From: Candidatus Thiodiazotropha endoloripes
Lineage (GTDB): Bacteria; Pseudomonadota; Gammaproteobacteria; Chromatiales; Chromatiaceae
DNA length: 64,000 nt
Reading direction: 5' to 3'
Assembly: GCF_001708965.1 (NCBI RefSeq)
Contig: NZ_LVJW01000007.1
Span: 124,001-188,000 of the forward strand
A program made the position numbers and the translations under genes. This document shows positions 26,401-33,554 of this stretch, piece by piece. The first letter of the stretch is position 1. Every line of letters begins with the position of its first letter. The notes beneath the pieces were generated by a model. It saw nothing but the letters and a program-made list of their open reading frames with translations. It was not told the DNA's origin and searched no databases.

Positions 26401-28372
26401 CCAGCCCTGCCATCTCCATCAGCGGAGAGCCGGCAAAGAAGGCGCCCTGGAAAGCGTTACCCTGCATACGCAGTTGCAATTCAGCGTCGGAGGCCTCCTC
26501 TTTGGCGATCTTGAAACCATCCACATAGAAGACATGGATCTCGTTGTCGATGATCTGCTGCTGCATCCAGCGGGGGAAGGATTCCCATACCTCATCCGCC
26601 GAATCCAGGTACGACTGGATGATCAGGGTACCGCCCTGTTTCAGACCGGCCAATGGGTTGGAGTGACTGAATACGTTCGGGTCCGGGCTCAAGACCACAT
26701 CCACATAGTGATACTCACAGTTCAGCGGAATCGGTGTCGGTGCTGCAGAGAGGTAGTAGGTGGTGGGCTGACCCTTCTTTTCGGAACCATATTTCGGATT
26801 CGCTTTGATCTCGTAACCGAGCAGATCATAGAGGGTCATGACCAGGTTCTTGCCGGTGGTGATGGCGCCCCAGCCACCTACCGAGTGCATTCTTACGGTA
26901 ATCGAGCCTTCCGGCATCAGGTTCGGGTTTTCGGAACCACGCAGTGCCATATCACCGATGTTCGGATAGGCTTCGAGCAGTTTCTGGATATGGATCTCCT
27001 GCTTGGGCGTATCCGCATCGCGTACGAAATCGATACCCAGGTAGAAGAACTTACGCTGACTGCCGTCAGGCAGCATATTCTCAACTGCGGCGATCAGCGC
27101 CTCAGGTTGCAGGTCACGGGAACCCAGGCCATAGGCGCCGGAATAGAGGTGAGGGGCATCGGCAAAGCTGCTGTAGCATTCATATTTTGCATAGGGCAGT
27201 TCCAGTTTGCCCGCTTTTGCCTGACCGTTTTCGATACATTTGGAGACCACCGAGCGGACTTCACGCATCAGTGGCAGATCTTCCGCCAGCGGCTGGTCGG
27301 TACGCTCCAGTACGCAGACACCCTTTTTACCCTTCAGGATCTGACCCAGCAGATCGCCCGGGAAGGGACGGAACATGGTGATATCGACCACGCCGATCTT
27401 CAGTTTACGGGTCTTTTCCAGATAGTCGGCCAGACCGTGTGCCTGTACGATCATTGAGCCCATACCGACGATCAGATAGTCTGCCTTCTCTGTTTTATAG
27501 GAGCCGATACGCTCGTAGCGGCGACCGGTCAGCTGGTAATACTCTTCCATCGCCTGATCCGCGATCTCCGGGATATGCTGGAAGAAGTAGGGCCGTTGCG
27601 CAGCGGTGGTCTGCATATAGGCATCCTGGTTCTGCACCGAGCCTGAGAGCATGGGATTGTCCACATCCCAGATGGCCGGTACCCGGCGACGGGTCTCACC
27701 GAACAGCAGCTTCTGTGCCGGGGTGGGGCATTCGATTTCATCATCCGGACGACCCAGATACTCAGCGATCAGCTCCCGTTCAGGCACCTGCAGGGGTTCG
27801 ATCAGATGGGTTGTCAGAAAGCCGTCCTGGGCTACAGCCGCTGGAGTCAGCGACAGCTCAGCGATCTTGCGGCCGATCAGGTTCAGGTCGGCGGCACCCT
27901 GAGCGTTGTTGGCGAATACTTGGAAAAAGCCGGTATCGTCAATACAGTGGAAATCGTCATGGCCGCAGTGTACGTTGAGCGACGCCTTGGTGATTGCCCG
28001 GCAGCCAATATTCAGCACATAGGGGAGGCGCTTACCAACTGCCGCATAGAGGGATTCATGCATGAATGCGATGCCCTGGGCAGAGGAGAAGTTGGTGGCG
28101 CGCAAGCCGGTCATGGACATACCTGCGGTAACCGCGGCGGCCGCATGCTCCGACTCCGGTTCGATAAAGATCAGTGACCGATCAGAAACATTGACATGCC
28201 CTTTGGCGGTCTCTTCGGCCCAATATTCACCCATTTGGGTAGATGGGGTGATGGGATATGCACCAGCGGCGTCAGAGGCTTCCCTCTCACACATAATGAC
28301 TGCCCCGTTACCGTCCATTGCCATACGGATACCAGGGTATTTGAAGCTCTTCTCTTCTTTCTTACCGAACAT
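23444..28372 (-). CDS. Large pyruvate:ferredoxin (flavodoxin) oxidoreductase with fused C-terminal ferredoxin
   Basis: 1642 residues, about 450 longer than ordinary single-chain POR/NifJ (about 1,170-1,200). Order: pyrimidine-binding domain I (about 1-240, YPITPSTQMGEYWAEE), domain II, gamma/KOR domain (SVGGWGAITTGKNLV), two [4Fe-4S] motifs (CTACGDCYTICPDSAIP; CKGCMECVTICEDDA), CGDGACLGCGEK, and the TPP domain (VGGDGAMYDIGFQNLSRV; DTQVYSNTGGQACTSG). Extra helical segments separate the two cluster motifs and follow CGEK, and the last ~90 residues form a ferredoxin (CTACDECIEINPK ... CTAACIHPG). It interconverts pyruvate and acetyl-CoA plus CO2 with ferredoxin. It sits between rnfB and rnfC. 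Another 2-oxoacid as substrate cannot be excluded. Confidence 0.92.
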   Translation of the reverse strand: MFGKKEEKSFKYPGIRMAMDGNGAVIMCEREASDAAGAYPITPSTQMGEYWAEETAKGHVNVSDRSLIFIEPESEHAAAAVTAGMSMTGLRATNFSSAQGIAFMHESLYAAVGKRLPYVLNIGCRAITKASLNVHCGHDDFHCIDDTGFFQVFANNAQGAADLNLIGRKIAELSLTPAAVAQDGFLTTHLIEPLQVPERELIAEYLGRPDDEIECPTPAQKLLFGETRRRVPAIWDVDNPMLSGSVQNQDAYMQTTAAQRPYFFQHIPEIADQAMEEYYQLTGRRYERIGSYKTEKADYLIVGMGSMIVQAHGLADYLEKTRKLKIGVVDITMFRPFPGDLLGQILKGKKGVCVLERTDQPLAEDLPLMREVRSVVSKCIENGQAKAGKLELPYAKYECYSSFADAPHLYSGAYGLGSRDLQPEALIAAVENMLPDGSQRKFFYLGIDFVRDADTPKQEIHIQKLLEAYPNIGDMALRGSENPNLMPEGSITVRMHSVGGWGAITTGKNLVMTLYDLLGYEIKANPKYGSEKKGQPTTYYLSAAPTPIPLNCEYHYVDVVLSPDPNVFSHSNPLAGLKQGGTLIIQSYLDSADEVWESFPRWMQQQIIDNEIHVFYVDGFKIAKEEASDAELQLRMQGNAFQGAFFAGSPLMEMAGLDEKKLFSAIESQLEAKFGSKGRRVVEDNLRVVRRGFDEIHEITNKVIGSSAQLPVKKEIGMPVMLKQLPEAEGGISDVHRFWEQTGSFYATGKGNENLADPYQALSLMPASTGVFRDMTQIRFDYPKWVAENCTACGDCYTICPDSAIPGLVNKVSDVFATAINRIETAGRPTQYLRRESRNVEKRLRELLEEAGEAANVRSVLDQAVLETIGAAEIEEDARATLEEEFGLFLQALGEFEFSVTKPYWNNMEKKSKNSGGLFSITVNPYTCKGCMECVTICEDDALVATHQDEAAIARLRDDWKFWLDLPTSDPSFNRIDDLDEKIGALQTLLMDKENYNSLSCGDGACLGCGEKTIIHLFTSTVTALMQPRVKQQIEKIDKLIEQLEQHIRLKLAEGVDLSSSKAISEAMSGSEESDLTLSGLSENLDSDHEKTVIDREWLQSTTRLLDELRDLKWRYTEGETNNGRAEMGIVNATGCTSVWGSTYPFNPYPFPWASHLFQDSPSVAMGLFEGHMRKMANGFATIRKAELELAGKYNAVEHGAFFQQFNWKQFSEEEWLLCPPVVSVGGDGAMYDIGFQNLSRVLASGMPVKVLVLDTQVYSNTGGQACTSGYIGQVADMSPYGKAWKGKEEIRKEVSLIGIAHRTTYVLQGTISNTTHLLEGYIDGLNSRHPALFNIYAVCPPEHGVGDDIAFKQSKMAVESRAYPLMKYDPDAGETIEDCIDLDGNPSLDDDWPTYTIDYLDDKGEACKLEVPMTFADFAVTEGRFRKQFRMAPPETWNDDMVAMDEFLEMDEDDREGKFPYIWGVDSKNRLMRIICAQEIAKSCQERRQFWRQLKGVAGEMNKVDVDALVDQAKVDMANRLSSTLLSMAASGNADALAGSISANGSNAPAGGNGAAAGDYEPVWIETPECTACDECIEINPKIFAYNDEKKAIIADPKGGQFKDIVKAAEKCTAACIHPGTPWNATEKDLEKFVKRAAKFQ

Positions 28373-28478
28373 GGAAACTTCTCTTTGCTAGGTTTGCAAT
28401 TTACTTTCCGCCACTATATCAATGATGATCTGTATAGAGGAAACAGAAAGCGTAGGCTTATGGTTTTCACTGCCAACA

Positions 28479-29357
28479 TCAGATAGGCAGTGCTTCTTTA
28501 CGTACTATGCGCTTGGCTTGTTGTCCTTTGAGGACTCCCAGTGTTTCATCAAGCCAAACAATTGCCCCGGTCGGGCAACGCTCAGTAGCAATAGGGGAGG
28601 CTAAACTAATCTTGTTATAGTCGATCACAGCCAAATTGTCTTGAATACTAATCAATCCTTCCGGGGAGTCCTTGACACATCTTTCGCAGGCGGTGCAGGC
28701 GACTTCGCAATCGTTTTCTGCGGTATCACCGTGCTCCAGATTTTTACAGGCCACCCACAATCGATGGGCAGCGTCCTGAATTGAGAACAGATCCTTGGGA
28801 CAGATATCGACGCAATCGCCACAGGCTGTGCATTTTGCGTTGTCCACGATGGGCAATCCGTTGAGGTCCATGGTGATCGCCTCGAAATCGCACACATCGG
28901 CGCAATCGGCCAGACCGATACAGCCCCATGTACAGCTTTTTGGGCCACCGGAGACAACGGCGGCTGCACGACAGCTCTCCAACCCTTTATACTGGGCACG
29001 CATACGGGCGACATGATTGCCTCCGGCACAGGCCAGACGGGCTACCCGTTTCACCACGTCACCACTCTCCACGCCCAGGTAGTCGGCGATGTCCTCGATC
29101 GCCTCGGCATTGCTGACGGTACATTGTGCGGGGGTAACCTCGCCGGAGATCAGTGCCTCGGCGAAGGGTCGGCATCCGGCACTGCCACAGGCGCCGCAAT
29201 TGGTGGCGGGCAGCATGCCTTCGAGATCATCGATTCGGGGGTCTTCAAAGACCCAGAGTTTTTTGTTGGCGATTACCAGCATGGATGAGAGCAACAGTCC
29301 AAGAATGCCCATGAAGAGGATAGCGGTCGTGACGTTTAGTGCGATCTCAATATCCAT
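28479..29357 (-). CDS. rnfB: Rnf electron transport complex subunit RnfB (long form)
   Basis: 292 residues: a membrane anchor (about 8-32), then the RnfB/Fe-S motif NCGACGSAGCRPFAEAL with a fourth Cys (PAQC), followed by several ferredoxin-type Cys groups (CTWGCIGLADCADVC, CTACGDCVDICPKD, CEVACTACERC). This exceeds the ~190 residues and two ferredoxin clusters of E. coli RsxB and resembles long RnfB proteins with extra clusters. RnfB is the ferredoxin-side entry or exit point. It is the first gene of the block, 106 bases ahead of POR. ATG at 29357 was chosen over an in-frame TTG two codons upstream. Confidence 0.9.
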   Translation of the reverse strand: MDIEIALNVTTAILFMGILGLLLSSMLVIANKKLWVFEDPRIDDLEGMLPATNCGACGSAGCRPFAEALISGEVTPAQCTVSNAEAIEDIADYLGVESGDVVKRVARLACAGGNHVARMRAQYKGLESCRAAAVVSGGPKSCTWGCIGLADCADVCDFEAITMDLNGLPIVDNAKCTACGDCVDICPKDLFSIQDAAHRLWVACKNLEHGDTAENDCEVACTACERCVKDSPEGLISIQDNLAVIDYNKISLASPIATERCPTGAIVWLDETLGVLKGQQAKRIVRKEALPI

Positions 29358-29737
29358 TTCCAATACCCGATGTCATGCGTGTGAAACCTAACTGAAACCC
29401 TTTAGAAACCTTACATAGTTTAATGTTGGGGTTAGTATTGGTCTATGGAATGGGTTAAATAGAAAGTATTAATTTTTATAAATACTCTAATTGCATTGAA
29501 AAAATTAATGATCACATAAGTGCCCCGATTGATTGATGCCAATCTCTACACTCAACTCTATACCCAAGGCATAGGATTTCAACCATGCTGGCCTATCAGA
29601 AAAAGTATCGGCAGAGTGGGCTGAAATTTAACCTGACAAAAGTGGTGTTATAGCAATCCCAACCTCTGATGCAAGTATCCCTCACATTGACTGGCCTGAG
29701 TGCTTCGGTGATTGGCTTGGTGAATCGCGTCGAGGAC
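29358..29737. promoter_or_regulatory. Upstream region of the rnfB-POR-rnf block
   Basis: 380 bases with no gene. The part nearest rnfB (29440-29520) is AT-rich and is the likely promoter region of the block. At 29529-29542 the sequence TTGATTGATGCCAA read on the minus strand (TTGGCATCAATCAA) matches 8 of 10 informative bases of an FNR/ANR box; that is suggestive only. Confidence 0.35.
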
Positions 29738-30358
29738 TCAAAATGGCCACCATCCGGAGCCGCTTTCCAGTTTGCTCCGGCAGCTCGCAATCTGTTGACG
29801 ATAACGTTTGGCATTACTCTCGACCCGGCGGGCTACCTTGGTCAGCCAGGGTTTTTTCTTATAGCTGCCTTTTGCGTAACCGCCATGCCCCTCATGGTAG
29901 GCCAGATATTGCCGGTATGGATCCCATTTCGAGATACCGAGTTTGCTGTGAGTCGTTTTCACATACCAGCCGATGAAATCCACCGCATCATCGTAATCAT
30001 CCCTGTCCGCCCAGCGGTTACCCGTCTTTTCCCGGTACCAGTCCCAGGTGGAGTCTTTGACCTGGGCATAACCATAGGCGGAGGATTTACGAAACCAGGG
30101 GATAAACCAGAACAGCTTCTCTCTGGGTGGTTTGGCATCATGTCTGAACCTGGATTCCTGATGGATGAATGCCAGTTGTAAATGAATCGGTACACCCCAT
30201 TTTTCAAACGACGATTGGGAGGCTTCGTACCAGTCGCTCTTTTCCTCAAAGATATGGCATGCGTCAGCGGTGTTTTTAGGAGGCGAGCTCGAGCAGCTGT
30301 TAAGCAGTAAGAGGGAGGCCGAAAAAGCTACTGTAAGTCTTTCTTTTTGCTTAAAAAT
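29738..30358 (-). CDS. Lytic transglycosylase (SLT) lipoprotein with apparent ATT start codon
   Basis: 206 residues. An SLT-type fold with catalytic Glu in AFIHQESRFRHDA, then SSAYGYAQVKDSTWDWYR and YLAYHEGHGGY. Upstream the frame gives a textbook lipoprotein signal, KQKERLTVAFSASLLLLNSC, but no ATG, GTG or TTG occurs between it and the in-frame TAA. The only plausible initiator is ATT at 30356-30358, preceded by TGAGGAA with about 8 bases spacing. Without it the first ATG (29983) would remove the catalytic Glu. It cleaves peptidoglycan glycan strands, probably at the outer membrane. A sequencing error or pseudogenisation is the alternative. Confidence 0.8.
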   Translation of the reverse strand: MFKQKERLTVAFSASLLLLNSCSSSPPKNTADACHIFEEKSDWYEASQSSFEKWGVPIHLQLAFIHQESRFRHDAKPPREKLFWFIPWFRKSSAYGYAQVKDSTWDWYREKTGNRWADRDDYDDAVDFIGWYVKTTHSKLGISKWDPYRQYLAYHEGHGGYAKGSYKKKPWLTKVARRVESNAKRYRQQIASCRSKLESGSGWWPF

Positions 30359-30425
30359 AACTTAGTTCCTCAGGTTCTGCGTGAGTTGCTGGCCTATCCT
30401 GCAGGACTGCCGGGTTGTTGTCACG

Positions 30426-30431
30426 TATAAT
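30426..30431 (+). promoter_or_regulatory. Candidate -10 box for adk
   Basis: A perfect TATAAT lies 115 bases upstream of the adk start. The hexamer at 17-base spacing (AGGACT, 30403-30408) matches the -35 consensus only in its GAC core, so the promoter is tentative. Confidence 0.4.
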
Positions 30432-30546
30432 AGCGCCGGTTTTGACCATGGGCCGAGTGTAAATATCCCGTTATCGGGTGTTTTTGTGCCGGCCTTAACA
30501 ACAAAAACACAATTTTAGAAAAACAACTTTCAGGAGCGATCAAATT

Positions 30547-31188
30547 ATGAAGCTGATACTTTTAGGTGCGCCCGGTGCGGGCAAGGGCACAGTTGCCAAG
30601 GAATTGACCAAGCTGGACGGTTCAGTACAGATTTCTACCGGTGACATCTTACGTGGTGCGGTCCAGGCCGGTACAGATCTGGGCAAGCAGGCAGAGGCCT
30701 TCATGAAGGCGGGTGATCTGGTCCCTGATGATCTGATCATGGGTATCATGGAGCAGCGTCTGCAGGAGCCGGATTGTGAGAAGGGATTTCTGTTGGACGG
30801 TTTTCCCCGGACTATTCCTCAGGCTGAGGCCCTGGGCGAACTGCTGAAGAAAATCGATGTGGATCTCGACTTCGCTGTAGAGATCGATGTGCCCAGGGAG
30901 GTGATCCTGGATCGTCTGACCACCCGCAGAACCTGCGAAGACTGCGGTGCCATCTACAATGTCAAAAGCATGCCGACAAAAGTTGAGGGTGTCTGCGACA
31001 AATGTGGTGGCAAAGTCGTACAGCGGGATGACGAGACGGAAGAGGCGATCTCAAACCGTCTCGACGTCTATCAGGAAAAGACCGCGCCGCTGGTCGGTTA
31101 CTACAGTAATGAAGAGATGTTGCTGACCGTCAGCGCGACCTCCAGTGAGGCGGTAGTGAATGCCATTCAGGAGAGATTGAACGGCTGA
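30547..31188 (+). CDS. adk: Adenylate kinase
   Basis: 213 residues. The P-loop is GAPGAGKGT, the AMP-binding region ISTGDILRGAV, then LLDGFPRTIPQAEAL. The long LID domain carries a zinc-type CEDCGAIYN ... CDKCGG four-Cys motif, unlike the Cys-free LID of E. coli. It interconverts ATP plus AMP with 2 ADP. CAGGAG precedes the ATG at a good distance and a strong terminator follows, so it is probably monocistronic. Confidence 0.97.
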   Translation: MKLILLGAPGAGKGTVAKELTKLDGSVQISTGDILRGAVQAGTDLGKQAEAFMKAGDLVPDDLIMGIMEQRLQEPDCEKGFLLDGFPRTIPQAEALGELLKKIDVDLDFAVEIDVPREVILDRLTTRRTCEDCGAIYNVKSMPTKVEGVCDKCGGKVVQRDDETEEAISNRLDVYQEKTAPLVGYYSNEEMLLTVSATSSEAVVNAIQERLNG

Positions 31189-31208
31189 AACTGATAAAAT
31201 GCCCGTCT

Positions 31209-31245
31209 AACAGGCAACCCGCTCTGAGAGCGGGTTGCCTGTTTT
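31209..31245 (+). terminator. Rho-independent terminator of adk
   Basis: Arms AACAGGCAACCCGCTCT and AGCGGGTTGCCTGTT with a 3-base centre, followed by TTT. It begins 21 bases after the adk stop. Confidence 0.88.
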
Positions 31246-31306
31246 GGGCGGCACTCGGAGTGAATCCTGGCTATTATCTTTTTGACAATAATGAGGAGAG
31301 GTTTTG

Positions 31307-31720
31307 ATGCCTGAGTTTGGTGATCCCTACATGCTCGAAGAGTATACGCTGGAAGATCTGAAGCAGTGCCCGATTCTGGTCTGGGTATCGCATGAAACAG
31401 ACAGTGGCGAGAAGCCGTTTCTCACTCCGCTTCTCAATACCCGGAATCTCAGCCCTGAATTCAACCACGCCAAAATTTTGCTCAGTGTGGTTGGTGCTGA
31501 GGTGTATGCCGAGGCCAGCTACAATACGGTGGATCGTTCGATCTACTCGATATTGATCTGGGATGGAGACAACACGGTAGAAGTTGAAGACTGTGAGCTG
31601 GAATCACCAATCAGCTTTCAGACAGTCCCCGAGATTGACGGCGAAGCCAATGTGGTGTTCGTACTTGAATCTAAGCAGGACTACTACGCCTATCGAGATG
31701 AAACTGCCGCCGGTAGTTAA
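31307..31720 (+). CDS. Hypothetical protein, unknown function
   Basis: 137 residues starting MPEFGDPYMLEEYTLED, preceded by GAGGAGAG about 8 bases upstream, so the ATG at 31307 is well supported. The protein is acidic, soluble and beta-rich, with no signal peptide and no motif I recognise. It stands alone between the adk terminator and the sugar transferase gene. Confidence 0.75.
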   Translation: MPEFGDPYMLEEYTLEDLKQCPILVWVSHETDSGEKPFLTPLLNTRNLSPEFNHAKILLSVVGAEVYAEASYNTVDRSIYSILIWDGDNTVEVEDCELESPISFQTVPEIDGEANVVFVLESKQDYYAYRDETAAGS

Positions 31721-31920
31721 AAATAGCATTTCAGGACAGCATTCCTCAGCAGAAATTGTTATGCTTGGCGGGGTAACCGACTTCCAGGCCAATGGCCTAG
31801 GCCCTGTCATCAGGCCCTAGTGTGTCAACTGAAGGATAATGTAGAATTCGACGGATTGGATTTCTGATGCAAATCAGATGACGTCTGTTAGTACCATCGA
31901 GAGATAGCAATAGCTAAGCC

Positions 31921-33312
31921 ATGATCAAGCTTTTTGGAATCTATATCTCTAAGGCAGTAGTACTGCTGGCTGTTGCGGAGGTATTGATATTTTTCTCCTC
32001 GATGCATGGCGCCATACTCCTCTTCCATCATATCATCAATGAACCGGTCTCCAGTTTGGAGAGCAATATGCCAGTGATTTACTCGCTGGTGATGTTTTCT
32101 GCAATGACAGCCCTGGGTCTCTACCAAAAGGGGTCAATGGCAACCTCATCAGGCTTCCTGCTGCGGATTATCCTGGCGTTTCTTGTCGGTGGCGTGGCAA
32201 TGCTGTTGTTATTGGCTATCGCGCCCATGTTCGTCAATCATGGCCAATCGGTACTCAGTTACGGTTCGGCCCTCTCTCTGCTGGGTATTCTGGTGGCACG
32301 GACGATTTTTGTTCGGGTAACTTCGGATAAGATCCTCAAGCGCCGAGTGCTGGTCCTGGGTGTGGGAATCAATGCGGATCGCATTGAGGAGTCGATGAAG
32401 GATAAAGACACACTGGGTATCGTGGTGGTGGCCTATGTGAATCTCGGTGACAGAATTGAACTGATCGATAAGGATCGGCAGATCGTCAAGGATCAGTCAC
32501 TGCTGGAGATATCCAACCGCCTGGCGGTGGATGAGATTGTGGTGGCTGTGGATGATCGGCGCAAGAAACTGCCTAACCATGAGTTGCTCGAGTGTAAAAT
32601 CAAGGGGATCAGAATACTCGATCTACTGACCTTCTTTGAAAAAGAGCTTTCGATTATCAATATCGATCTGCTCTATCCCAGCTGGATGCTCTATACCGAT
32701 GGCTATCGGCAGCGGGCATTGAACCGGACGATCAAAAAAGCCTTTGATATGTCAGTAGGCATCATTATCTTTCTGTTTGCCGCACCACTGATGGTTCTGG
32801 TTACCATCGCCAGTTTGATCGAATCCGGGGGGCGGGATCCGATTCTCTACAGTCAGGTTCGTGTAGGCAAGAACGGCAAACTTTTCAAAGTCTACAAATT
32901 CCGCAGTATGCGCACTGATGCCGAGGCGGATGGTGTTGCCAGGTGGGCTACCAAAAATGACTCCCGTATCACCAAGCTGGGTGGTTTTCTTCGTAAGACC
33001 CGGCTGGATGAGTTACCGCAGATCTACAACATACTGAACGGGGATATGAGCCTGGTTGGACCGCGACCGGAGCGGCCGGAATTCGTCATGCAGCTGTCAA
33101 ACGACATTCCCTACTATCCTCAACGGCATTGGGTCAAACCCGGTCTGACCGGCTGGGCGCAGATGCTCTACCCCTATGGCGCGTCTGAAGAGGATGCCAA
33201 GCGAAAACTTGAATACGACCTCTACTACGTCAAAAACGCCAGCACCATGCTCGACTTCATCATCCTCCTGCAAACCATTGAGGTGGTATTGCTTGGCAAG
33301 GGTGCCCAGTAA
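31921..33312 (+). CDS. XrtA/PEP-CTERM-type undecaprenyl-phosphate sugar phosphotransferase
   Basis: 463 residues. Four or five N-terminal helices (about 10-135), a Rossmann-like CoA-binding-fold region (about 140-250, RVLVLGVGINADRI), another helix (about 275-298) and the bacterial sugar transferase domain follow. The last contains VYKFRSMRTDAEADG, RKTRLDELPQIYNILNGDMS, LVGPRPERPEF and PGLTGWAQ. It would start exopolysaccharide repeat units on undecaprenyl phosphate. I recognise the TIGR03013 type, usually within exosortase/EPS clusters; no other EPS genes are here, so it is an orphan. Confidence 0.88.
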   Translation: MIKLFGIYISKAVVLLAVAEVLIFFSSMHGAILLFHHIINEPVSSLESNMPVIYSLVMFSAMTALGLYQKGSMATSSGFLLRIILAFLVGGVAMLLLLAIAPMFVNHGQSVLSYGSALSLLGILVARTIFVRVTSDKILKRRVLVLGVGINADRIEESMKDKDTLGIVVVAYVNLGDRIELIDKDRQIVKDQSLLEISNRLAVDEIVVAVDDRRKKLPNHELLECKIKGIRILDLLTFFEKELSIINIDLLYPSWMLYTDGYRQRALNRTIKKAFDMSVGIIIFLFAAPLMVLVTIASLIESGGRDPILYSQVRVGKNGKLFKVYKFRSMRTDAEADGVARWATKNDSRITKLGGFLRKTRLDELPQIYNILNGDMSLVGPRPERPEFVMQLSNDIPYYPQRHWVKPGLTGWAQMLYPYGASEEDAKRKLEYDLYYVKNASTMLDFIILLQTIEVVLLGKGAQ

Positions 33313-33554
33313 ACTCCCCAATCTGACACGAAACCTATAGATTTCAAGATATTGAATATTGAGCTATCAATTTGGCCGCGGAATCTGGAGCCTGCTGTTC
33401 AATAGCCTTGTCCAATAGAAACCATGGTATATCATCAATAGAAGATATGGATTTCTATCGGAATCAGAATTTCGGAGCTGCCACAGCATTGGATCGCTGA
33501 TCCCCGGGTGATGTTGCACCCTTTAATAAGAATTGTTACAAGCGATCCTATCCA

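Noticed and set aside
26165-27457. 430-residue plus-strand open frame inside POR
   Set aside because: Antisense to the POR gene; composition is that of a shadow frame.
29529-29542. FNR-type box upstream of rnfB
   Set aside because: 8 of 10 informative bases match and it lies about 170 bases from the gene; too weak to list as a site by itself.
29669-30181. 170-residue plus-strand frame
   Set aside because: It is antisense to the lytic transglycosylase gene, which has catalytic motifs and a lipoprotein signal.
29959-30249. 96-residue minus-strand frame starting MRKRATGTKPP
   Set aside because: A different frame of the same strand as the lytic transglycosylase; Pro/Arg/Met-rich and without motifs.
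31790-31822. CAGGCCCTAG-like sequence resembling a MITE end
   Set aside because: Only about ten bases match and TGTTAACA is missing, so it was not counted as a copy.
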